Below, in pieces: positions 1-6,195 of a DNA stretch of 6,524 nucleotides. Below the pieces are notes generated by a model that saw only the letters and a program-made list of their open reading frames with translations, ran no database searches and had not been told where the DNA came from. Source of the DNA: Daejeonella rubra (GTDB lineage: Bacteria > Bacteroidota > Bacteroidia > Sphingobacteriales > Sphingobacteriaceae). Location: contig NZ_FNHH01000052.1 in the NCBI RefSeq assembly GCF_900103545.1, positions 1 through 6,524 of the forward strand, read 5' to 3'. Numbering within the stretch: the stretch's first letter is position 1; every line of letters starts with the position of its first letter. A program made the translations under genes and the position numbers.

Positions 1-98
1 GTGATGTTACAGGCCGGTCTGCCTGGCGTACTTTGCTCCGGAATAAATGGGGTACTTTGTCGCGGAACACTGGCGTACTTTCGTCGGAATATCTAGCT
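1..98. mobile_element. End of an IS21-family-like insertion sequence (partial)
   Basis: No coding region is visible here. The stretch carries three direct repeats of about 23 bases built on the core GGCGTACTTT followed by CGGAA (see the repeat entry). Multiple short direct repeats just inside the ends, bound by the IstA transposase, are a feature of IS21-family elements, and this core resembles the termini of many Bacteroidota IS21 elements as I remember them. The transposase genes istA/istB would lie to the left, outside the window. The exact tip cannot be fixed: repeat similarity ends near base 95 and the first CRISPR repeat starts at 99, but the terminal CA expected of IS21 ends is not visible. 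It could be a truncated or decayed end. Family assignment is by recalled resemblance, not a search. Confidence 0.55.
25..95. repeat. Three direct repeats of the IS-end type
   Basis: Units start at bases 25, 49 and 72, so they are spaced 24 and 23 bases. Each begins GG(C/G)GTACTTT and continues after 3-4 variable bases with CGGAA. The middle copy has GGGG in place of GGCG. This spacing and degeneracy is what a set of transposase-binding sites at an IS21 end looks like. The repeats are seen directly; their function is inferred. Confidence 0.75.
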
Positions 99-2491
99 GT
101 TGTTGTAAATATCAGTAGTTCAAAGAATGAAAGCAAATCACAACCTTCACCTGGCTATTATTTAATAAAGATAGGTTGTTGTAAATATCAGTAGTTCAAA
201 GAATGAAAGCAAATCACAACCTCTTACAGGGAAGCCAACATTTGCAATGGGTTGTTGTAAATATCAGTAGTTCAAAGAATGAAAGCAAATCACAACTGTT
301 TGGCTTAATATCCTTGGATGCCTGGTGTTGTTGTAAATATCAGTAGTTCAAAGAATGAAAGCAAATCACAACAATATGAAGTTTCTGTATTTGGCAATCT
401 AAGTTGTTGTAAATATCAGTAGTTCAAAGAATGAAAGCAAATCACAACTATTTTTCATTTGAGGGTAAAAAACAAATTGTTGTTGTAAATATCAGTAGTT
501 CAAAGAATGAAAGCAAATCACAACTACCGGTAGACAGACCAAAGGGAAAGATGGGTTGTTGTAAATATCAGTAGTTCAAAGAATGAAAGCAAATCACAAC
601 TATTTATTCTCGACAAGCTTCTTTTCGCGGTTGTTGTAAATATCAGTAGTTCAAAGAATGAAAGCAAATCACAACTTAATACACACTATTTTATGAAAAT
701 TGTATGTTGTTGTAAATATCAGTAGTTCAAAGAATGAAAGCAAATCACAACTAAATGAGTTTGAAACTATTATTAAGGGAAGTTGTTGTAAATATCAGTA
801 GTTCAAAGAATGAAAGCAAATCACAACAAATGACCCGCCTTGTGTCTCAATTCCCAAGTTGTTGTAAATATCAGTAGTTCAAAGAATGAAAGCAAATCAC
901 AACCATTGGGTCAAAGTGTATTCTACAAGAAGAGTTGTTGTAAATATCAGTAGTTCAAAGAATGAAAGCAAATCACAACCTACAACCAGTAGCTATTTAT
1001 ATTGATCAAGTTGTTGTAAATATCAGTAGTTCAAAGAATGAAAGCAAATCACAACACTGTAGAATGTAGTGTTGATGAAATCAATGTTGTTGTAAATATC
1101 AGTAGTTCAAAGAATGAAAGCAAATCACAACTATACTTTAGCTTACATGTATTCAGATAAAGTTGTTGTAAATATCAGTAGTTCAAAGAATGAAAGCAAA
1201 TCACAACTGTAACAGATCCTGTAATATAACAGTTTTGTTGTTGTAAATATCAGTAGTTCAAAGAATGAAAGCAAATCACAACTATTAAACCTGATCAACC
1301 TGTTATTTATGGTTGTTGTAAATATCAGTAGTTCAAAGAATGAAAGCAAATCACAACTTATTCGTCTGATAGTCTTATTTTGGCCCCGTTGTTGTAAATA
1401 TCAGTAGTTCAAAGAATGAAAGCAAATCACAACTTTTGGGGGTTTTATGTTGTGTGTGTACGGGTTGTTGTAAATATCAGTAGTTCAAAGAATGAAAGCA
1501 AATCACAACCTTCCAACGTATGACCGTGATCAACCCAAGTTGTTGTAAATATCAGTAGTTCAAAGAATGAAAGCAAATCACAACTATAGCGGGCCGAACC
1601 TACACCAAAAGCGGGTTGTTGTAAATATCAGTAGTTCAAAGAATGAAAGCAAATCACAACTACTACACACTAGATATAAACCACATAGCAGTTGTTGTAA
1701 ATATCAGTAGTTCAAAGAATGAAAGCAAATCACAACTATTGGTTGTAGCGTTGGATCCTTAACGTTGTTGTTGTAAATATCAGTAGTTCAAAGAATGAAA
1801 GCAAATCACAACTTTCAGGGATGAAATTAAAGAGACCATTAGTTGTTGTAAATATCAGTAGTTCAAAGAATGAAAGCAAATCACAACACTCAATAACTAC
1901 ATTAAAAACGGAACATTGTTGTTGTAAATATCAGTAGTTCAAAGAATGAAAGCAAATCACAACTGCTAACATGCCTGCTATTGCTGGAGGTGAGTTGTTG
2001 TAAATATCAGTAGTTCAAAGAATGAAAGCAAATCACAACCTTGACCTGCGAAGCTTGACTTCAATACCGTTGTTGTAAATATCAGTAGTTCAAAGAATGA
2101 AAGCAAATCACAACTTTGGAACAGGTGGTAATCGTATTGAGGTGTTGTTGTAAATATCAGTAGTTCAAAGAATGAAAGCAAATCACAACACAGGCGGAGC
2201 ATTAAAGGCATTGGGTGGCGTTGTTGTAAATATCAGTAGTTCAAAGAATGAAAGCAAATCACAACTTAATGTCGCCCGTTACGATTGTAACTAAAGTTGT
2301 TGTAAATATCAGTAGTTCAAAGAATGAAAGCAAATCACAACACTGTTGGGAGAATATTTTTGCAGGGATTGTTGTTGTAAATATCAGTAGTTCAAAGAAT
2401 GAAAGCAAATCACAACTACGTAATAATAATCCTGTCCGTCGAGCTGTTGTTGTAAATATCAGTAGTTCAAAGAATGAAAGCAAATCACAAT
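99..2491 (-). CRISPR. CRISPR array, 32 repeats / 31 spacers, probably type II-C
   Basis: The 46-nt repeat reads GTTGTTGTAAATATC...GCAAATCACAAC on the plus strand. Repeats start at 99, 175, 251, 327, 403, 479, 555, 630, 706 and so on up to 2446. Of the 31 spacers, 22 are 30 nt and 9 are 29 nt, and I saw no duplicates. All repeats read as identical except the last. The reverse complement opens GTTGTGATTTGCTTTC and contains TCTTTGAAC, which I recall from type II-C repeats of Bacteroidota such as Bacteroides fragilis. Repeat length near 46-47 and spacers near 30 also fit Cas9 systems. On that basis the crRNA sense is the minus strand. No cas gene, anti-repeat or clear leader lies in the window. 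Several apparent repetitive open frames across the array (for example 2248-2496) arise because 46+29 is a multiple of three; they are not genes. Array confidence is near certain; subtype about 0.75. Confidence 0.98.
2446..2491. repeat. Terminal CRISPR repeat with a changed last base
   Basis: This is the only repeat that departs from the consensus: it ends CACAAT instead of CACAAC, followed at once by GCTAAATCAGGG. Terminal degeneration normally marks the old, leader-distal end, which would make the IS-side (left) end the growing end. The minus-strand crRNA sense, by contrast, would start transcription from this right end. The two signs point opposite ways unless transcription and growth start from opposite ends, as I recall being described for some type II-C arrays. 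Confidence 0.85.
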
Positions 2492-2512
2492 GCTAAATCA
2501 GGGCAAATCAAA

Positions 2513-2794
2513 TTAAAACAAGTCGGAGTGGGTTCCGGTCCGCACCAGCTCAATAAGGTTTAAAGTTTCATTCTCTTCCCAAATAAGCAATAGATCCGTC
2601 TTAACATGGCACTCCCAGTATCCTTTAAAATTTCCGCTTAAGCGGTGAGGCCTGTACTTTTTATCAAGTCCTGCATGACCTTTTTCAGCTAGCAAACCAA
2701 CAAAATCCTGAAGAATTGTGAAATCCTTAAGCGATCTTTTTTTAAGAAGTTTAATATCCCTAAGAAACTTATTAGAGGCTACCAGAGCAAACAT
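2513..2794 (-). CDS. YafQ-like type II toxin (RelE/ParE superfamily mRNA interferase)
   Basis: A 93-residue protein, typical of RelE-superfamily toxins, which cut mRNA on the ribosome and stop translation until bound by the antitoxin. The C-terminal half matches the YafQ pattern: RPHRLSGNFKGYWECHV, then KTDLLLIW, then LVRTGTHSDLF. Comparing with E. coli YafQ from memory, the catalytic set H50, H63, D67, R83, H87 and F91 corresponds to H50, H63, D67, R85, H89 and F93 here, so all look intact; Trp68 of YafQ is Leu here. The first ~45 residues are basic and helical, as in the family. The ATG lies two bases after the antitoxin stop, a spacing that suggests translational coupling in one operon. 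The stop is 21 bases from the CRISPR array, with no terminator between. Cleavage specificity cannot be read from sequence. Confidence 0.9.
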   Translation of the reverse strand: MFALVASNKFLRDIKLLKKRSLKDFTILQDFVGLLAEKGHAGLDKKYRPHRLSGNFKGYWECHVKTDLLLIWEENETLNLIELVRTGTHSDLF

Positions 2795-2796
2795 CT

Positions 2797-2997
2797 TTAT
2801 TTAATACTATTAAATAAAGATTCTGCATTTTTGAATTTTTTACCTTTCCCAGCTTTTAATTCATTCATGGCTGAGATAGTTTCAGAATTGGGTTCCTTAA
2901 CTTCTTTAATAGATTTAAAACTTATACCAAGCTCTTTAAGGATTACTTTGATCACCGCTTCCTTTTTTTCTGGTACCAGTATCTGTAATGTTTTCAT
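2797..2997 (-). CDS. Small antitoxin partner of the YafQ-like toxin
   Basis: A 66-residue protein encoded directly upstream of the toxin, in the usual antitoxin-first order. Residues 2-8 (KTLQILV) look like a beta strand, followed by a helix to about residue 24. The C-terminal third (KAGKGKKFKNAESLFNSIK) is rich in lysine and resembles the tails with which RelB/DinJ-type antitoxins wrap their toxin. The N-terminal fold is not clear enough to assign: it may be one of the short uncharacterised Bacteroidota antitoxin families (DUF2683-like proteins come to mind), and I cannot confirm a ribbon-helix-helix. The start codon is ATG with an AT-rich leader and no Shine-Dalgarno, normal for Bacteroidota. 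An overlapping plus-strand open frame (2831-3067) is an antisense shadow. The role is inferred chiefly from position and size. Confidence 0.8.
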   Translation of the reverse strand: MKTLQILVPEKKEAVIKVILKELGISFKSIKEVKEPNSETISAMNELKAGKGKKFKNAESLFNSIK

Positions 2998-3004
2998 AAT
3001 AATA

Positions 3005-3012
3005 CAAAAATA
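3005..3012 (-). promoter_or_regulatory. Candidate -7 box of the toxin-antitoxin promoter
   Basis: On the minus strand this reads TATTTTTG, an exact match to the Bacteroidota -7 consensus TAnnTTTG. It ends only about 7 bases before the antitoxin ATG, implying a leaderless or nearly leaderless transcript. The -33 element is poor (CTTTTC, 19 bases upstream, bases 3032-3037). The tract is AT-rich, so a chance match is possible. Confidence 0.35.
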
Positions 3013-3022
3013 TCGAAAAATT

Positions 3023-3064
3023 ATTGGTTATGAAAAGATTATCACGCAATTGGGTGAACCAATT
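3023..3064. promoter_or_regulatory. Candidate operator of the toxin-antitoxin operon
   Basis: Bases 3048-3064 form a palindrome, AATTGG-5 nt-CCAATT. A further half-site ATTGGTT at 3023-3029 pairs perfectly with AACCAAT at 3057-3063. These three ATTGG half-sites lie 26-67 bases before the antitoxin start, next to the candidate promoter, where toxin-antitoxin complexes usually bind to repress their own operon. The repeats are seen; the binding role is inferred. Confidence 0.4.
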
Positions 3065-3166
3065 TAAACAGGATCTAGCCTCCAAAACAATCAAAACCTA
3101 ATGGAAGGCACGCAAAAAACTTATCATTCGATACAAATTCTATGCTATTAGGAAATCTGAACAAGT

Positions 3167-3209
3167 AAAAAGTCTGAGCGCTTTTACCTGGGTATTAAGC
3201 GGTCAGACT
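3167..3209 (-). terminator. Rho-independent terminator after the alcohol dehydrogenase
   Basis: The arms at 3171-3183 and 3197-3209 pair over 13 bases with one mismatch (AGTCTGAGCGCTT against AAGCGGTCAGACT) around a 13-base loop. On the minus strand the stem is followed by five Ts (plus-strand A run 3167-3171). It begins about 30 bases after the alcohol dehydrogenase stop and separates that gene from the toxin-antitoxin operon. There is no T run on the plus-strand side, so it acts on minus-strand transcripts. Confidence 0.8.
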
Positions 3210-3240
3210 AAACTATTTAAATAATTATCCTTTAAAGGAC

Positions 3241-4326
3241 CTAATCCCCAATAATAACCTTGATCGCTTTCTCTCTTGCTGCATTTCCAAAGACCTCATA
3301 GGCATCCATGATCTGATCAAATTTAAATCGGTGGGTAATTAATTTTTCCGGACTAATACCATTGCTTTCCACTGTTTTTAGCAACATTGGTGTGGTATTC
3401 GTGTTTACTAGTCCGGTAGTTATGGTAATATTCTGTATCCATAGTTTTTGAAGCTGCAGATCTACACTTTTACCATGCACACCGACATTGGCAATATGAC
3501 CTCCGGGGCGGATAATTTCCTGGCAAATATCAAAAGTCTGCGGAATACCAACCGCTTCTATGGCTACATCTACCCCATCTTTCGTTTCTTTTGCAATTAA
3601 TTTTGCAACATCATCTTTCGTTGGATTGATCGTATGAGTAGCGCCAAAAGTTTTAGCCACCGCCAAACGATTTTCATCCATATCGACCATGATGATCTTT
3701 GAAGGAGAATAGAATTGTGCAGTCAGTAAAGCAGACATTCCTATCGGACCAGCACCAATAATAGCAATGGTATCTCCAGGCTTTACAGTACCGTTAATTA
3801 CACCGATCTCATGGCCGGTTGGTAAAATATCACTGAGCATAACCATCGCCTCTTCATTCGCACCGGCAGGTATTTTATACAGACTATTATCCGCGTGAGG
3901 AATTCGAACAAATCCAGCTTGCGTACCATCAATTAAATGACCTAATATCCAGCCACCATCTTCGCAATGCGAGTACATCTGCTTTTTACAATACTCACAT
4001 TTACCGCAGGAAGTGATACAGGAGATCAGCACATGATCACCCTTTTTGAAGTTATTCACTGCAGTTCCTATTTCTTCAATAATACCAACACCTTCATGCC
4101 CCAGGACCCTTCCTTTTGTTACTGTCGGAACATCACCCTTCAGAATATGAAGGTCAGTTCCGCATATGGTCGTTTTTAAAATTTTAACAACCGCATCTGT
4201 TGGAGCCAGAATCTTAGGTTTTGGAACATCCATCCACTTCTTTTCGCCCGGTCCCTGATAAACAAGGCCTTTCATTATCGCTGTGTTTTCAGTCACTTTT
4301 ACTGCTTCCATTACATTAGTACTCAT
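3241..4326 (-). CDS. Zinc-dependent, NAD-type medium-chain alcohol dehydrogenase
   Basis: A cytoplasmic enzyme expected to interconvert an alcohol and its aldehyde or ketone with NAD(H). Counting from ATG 4326 (361 residues): catalytic zinc ligands C55 (in ICGTDLH), H77-E78 (in LGHE) and probably D166 (in MLSDILPTG), the Cys-His-Asp set of bacterial secondary-alcohol dehydrogenases. A structural zinc site is C107, C110, C113 and C121. The nucleotide-binding loop GAGPIG is at 191-196, with D215 at the end of the next strand favouring NAD over NADP. Family members usually start near MKGLVYQGPG (residue 18 here, base 4275), so 17-44 extra residues exist depending on the start. ATG 4374 has a GGAGG five bases upstream; ATG 4407 is also in frame. 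I chose 4326 because the segment before it (FMDLCINGIYLPFNFKI) does not resemble the family. The gene is divergent from the dehydrogenase at 4556 and ends with its own terminator. Substrate is unknown. Confidence 0.9.
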   Translation of the reverse strand: MSTNVMEAVKVTENTAIMKGLVYQGPGEKKWMDVPKPKILAPTDAVVKILKTTICGTDLHILKGDVPTVTKGRVLGHEGVGIIEEIGTAVNNFKKGDHVLISCITSCGKCEYCKKQMYSHCEDGGWILGHLIDGTQAGFVRIPHADNSLYKIPAGANEEAMVMLSDILPTGHEIGVINGTVKPGDTIAIIGAGPIGMSALLTAQFYSPSKIIMVDMDENRLAVAKTFGATHTINPTKDDVAKLIAKETKDGVDVAIEAVGIPQTFDICQEIIRPGGHIANVGVHGKSVDLQLQKLWIQNITITTGLVNTNTTPMLLKTVESNGISPEKLITHRFKFDQIMDAYEVFGNAAREKAIKVIIGD

Positions 4327-4426
4327 AATCTTGAAATTAAAAGGTAAATAAATTCCGTTGATACAAAGATCCATAAACTCCTCCAGCCAGAAAATGAGGA
4401 CAATCATATTGCAACCTGATATTAAG

Positions 4427-4434
4427 CAACAATA
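4427..4434 (-). promoter_or_regulatory. Weak candidate -7 box for the alcohol dehydrogenase
   Basis: The minus strand reads TATTGTTG, one mismatch from TAnnTTTG. A second one-mismatch candidate, TATGATTG, lies at 4401-4408 with TTG 18 bases upstream. The second would place transcription start just before the ATG at 4374. Neither is convincing on its own; an AT-rich divergent region will give such matches by chance. Confidence 0.2.
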
Positions 4435-4451
4435 GGTTTAAATAAACGGTT

Positions 4452-4500
4452 CCTGTATTCAATATTGCAAGAATCAGGCCTGTTTATTTTTACAGGGAAT
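4452..4500. promoter_or_regulatory. Cluster of CCTG/CAGG inverted half-sites between divergent genes
   Basis: Four related half-sites alternate in orientation: CCTGTATTC (4452-4460), GAATCAGG (4471-4478), CCTGT (4479-4483) and ACAGGGAATC (4492-4501). The first pair forms an inverted repeat with a one-base bulge around the palindrome-containing loop AATATTGCAA; the second pair is a perfect 5-base inverted repeat. The position between two divergent promoters suits a shared regulator site. This is inference from symmetry only. Confidence 0.3.
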
Positions 4501-4526
4501 CAATCCGCAGATTTCAATCAAAGCCT

Positions 4527-4534
4527 TATCTTTG
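4527..4534 (+). promoter_or_regulatory. Candidate -7 box of the P5C dehydrogenase promoter
   Basis: TATCTTTG matches TAnnTTTG exactly. Transcription would start near 4541, leaving a leader of about 15 bases before the ATG at 4556. No clear TTTG -33 element is seen at the expected distance, so an activator may be needed or the match may be chance. The box overlaps the possible TTG start at 4532, which argues against that start. Confidence 0.45.
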
Positions 4535-4555
4535 ACCCAACTAACGATACCAATT

Positions 4556-6190
4556 ATGTTAAAAGGATTTTTCAACGTACCGCAACCGGTAAACGAGACG
4601 ATATTAAATTATGCTCCGGGAAGTAAAGAAAGAGCATTACTGAAAGAAGCACTTGCTGAATCACGTTCCAAAACGATCGACATCCCGATGTATATCGATG
4701 GCAAAGAGGTCAGAACAGATAAAAAGGTCAATATTTTCCCGCCGCATGACCATCAGCATTTGCTTGGAAGTTATAGTCAGGGAAGCAAAGAGCATGTTTC
4801 TGATGCCATCTCGGCAGCCCTGAAAGCCAAAAATGCCTGGGAAAATTTACCCTGGGAACAGCGTGCTGCTATTTTCTTAAAAGCTGCCGATCTGATTGCC
4901 GGCCCATACCGGTATAAACTAAATGCTGCCACAATGCTGGGGCAATCAAAAAATGCATTTCAGGCTGAGATCGACGCCGCCTGTGAGCTTATTGATTTCC
5001 TGCGTTTCAATGTAAAATACATGACCGAGATCTACCAGCAACAACCACCCGTATCTCCACGGGGGAGCTGGAACAGGCTGGAGCAAAGAGCGCTTGAAGG
5101 ATTTGTTTTTGCACTAACTCCATTCAACTTCACCGCAATTGCAGGTAATTTGCCTACTTCAGCAGCCATGATGGGCAATGTGGTTGTTTGGAAACCATCA
5201 AACACACAAATCTACTCTGCTAATGTATTAATGCAGATCTTCCGCGAAGCAGGTTTACCAGATGGTGTGATCAATCTGGTTTATGTTTCCGGTCCGGATG
5301 CCGGTGAAGTTATTTTCAACCATCCTGATTTCGCAGGCATACATTTTACAGGTTCTACCGCAGTATTCCAGGATATCTGGAAAACAATTGGCAATAATAT
5401 CCATAAATACAAAACCTACCCGCGCATAGTTGGAGAAACAGGCGGTAAAGATTTCATTTTGGTGCATGGTTCAGCAGACGTAGAAGCTTCAAGCACCGCA
5501 ATCCTTCGCGGAGCATTTGAATACCAGGGCCAAAAATGCTCTGCTGCATCAAGGGTGTACATTGCTGCATCCGTATGGCCGGCGATCAAAGAATTATTAC
5601 AACGTGATCTGGCTAGCCTGAAAATGGGCCCTACAGAAGACTTCGGAAATTTTGTCAATGCCGTGATCGATGAAAAATCTTTCGATAAACTGACAGGATT
5701 TATCGACAGAGCCAAAAAGGACAAAGACCTGGAGATCATTTCTGGAGGAAACTATGATAAGTCGAAAGGCTATTTTATTGAACCTACTGTACTGCTTACC
5801 AAAGATCCGAAATACGTCACCATGTGTGAAGAATTGTTCGGACCGGTTCTGACTGTTTATGTTTATGAGGACAAAGACTTTGAGAAAACTCTTGAGATAG
5901 TGAACAGCACATCAATTTATGCATTAACCGGAGCGGTATTGGCACAGGATCGTTATGCTCTGGCTACAGCAACTCATGCATTAAGGAATGCTGCAGGTAA
6001 TTTTTACATCAATGATAAATGTACAGGTGCCGTTGTAGGACAACAACCATTTGGAGGTGCCAGAGGTTCAGGAACTAATGATAAAGCCGGCTCTATGATT
6101 AATCTTTTGAGATGGGTTTCACCAAGAACCATTAAAGAAACCTTTGATCCACCTAAAGATTATCGCTATCCTTTTTTGGATAAAGACTGA
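4556..6190 (+). CDS. pruA: L-glutamate gamma-semialdehyde dehydrogenase (1-pyrroline-5-carboxylate dehydrogenase)
   Basis: Oxidises L-glutamate gamma-semialdehyde (open form of P5C) to glutamate with NAD+, the second step of proline breakdown, in the cytoplasm. At 544 residues it has the length of stand-alone class-4 aldehyde dehydrogenases. Seen in order: N-terminal MLKGFFNVPQPVNE and AWEQRAAIFLKAADL (residues 98-113) typical of this branch; TPFNFTA with oxyanion Asn191; WKPSN with Lys213 for NAD binding; FTGS 264-267; general base Glu294 in GETGGKDF; nucleophile Cys328 in YQGQKCSAASR; EELFGPV (425-431); and the C-terminal PFGGARGSGTNDKAG and LLRWVSPRTIKE, which are strong markers of P5C dehydrogenases. 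The frame opens eight codons earlier at TTG 4532, but that codon lies inside the candidate promoter and the family begins at MLKGFFNVP, so ATG 4556 is chosen. No proline dehydrogenase gene is in the window. No clear T-tailed terminator follows. Open frames antisense to it (5255-5739) are shadows. Confidence 0.95.
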   Translation: MLKGFFNVPQPVNETILNYAPGSKERALLKEALAESRSKTIDIPMYIDGKEVRTDKKVNIFPPHDHQHLLGSYSQGSKEHVSDAISAALKAKNAWENLPWEQRAAIFLKAADLIAGPYRYKLNAATMLGQSKNAFQAEIDAACELIDFLRFNVKYMTEIYQQQPPVSPRGSWNRLEQRALEGFVFALTPFNFTAIAGNLPTSAAMMGNVVVWKPSNTQIYSANVLMQIFREAGLPDGVINLVYVSGPDAGEVIFNHPDFAGIHFTGSTAVFQDIWKTIGNNIHKYKTYPRIVGETGGKDFILVHGSADVEASSTAILRGAFEYQGQKCSAASRVYIAASVWPAIKELLQRDLASLKMGPTEDFGNFVNAVIDEKSFDKLTGFIDRAKKDKDLEIISGGNYDKSKGYFIEPTVLLTKDPKYVTMCEELFGPVLTVYVYEDKDFEKTLEIVNSTSIYALTGAVLAQDRYALATATHALRNAAGNFYINDKCTGAVVGQQPFGGARGSGTNDKAGSMINLLRWVSPRTIKETFDPPKDYRYPFLDKD

Positions 6191-6195
6191 TCAGC

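Noticed and set aside
676..1690. Shared 9-mers between spacers (TACACACTA in the spacers at 676 and 1661; TGATCAACC in those at 1283 and 1510)
   Set aside because: With about 680 nine-base words in the spacers, roughly one shared word is expected by chance; the flanking bases differ.
1143..2496. Repetitive open frames within the array (for example 2248-2496 plus, with VVVNISSSKNESKSQ repeated)
   Set aside because: They are the CRISPR repeat translated; the frame stays open wherever 29-nt spacers make the period 75. No start signal or protein-like composition.
2492..2512. GCAAATCA at 2503-2510, matching part of the repeat, as a possible extra repeat or anti-repeat
   Set aside because: Only 8 bases match and the flanks do not continue the repeat or pair with it; expected by chance in AT-rich DNA.
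2831..3067. 78-codon plus-strand open frame
   Set aside because: Lies almost wholly antisense to the antitoxin, whose position and partner support it as the real gene.
4532..4555. TTG at 4532 as the P5C dehydrogenase start
   Set aside because: It lies inside the best -7 box and the family's conserved N-terminus begins at the ATG at 4556.
5255..5739. Minus-strand open frames inside the P5C dehydrogenase gene
   Set aside because: Antisense shadows of a well-supported gene with no recognisable protein features.
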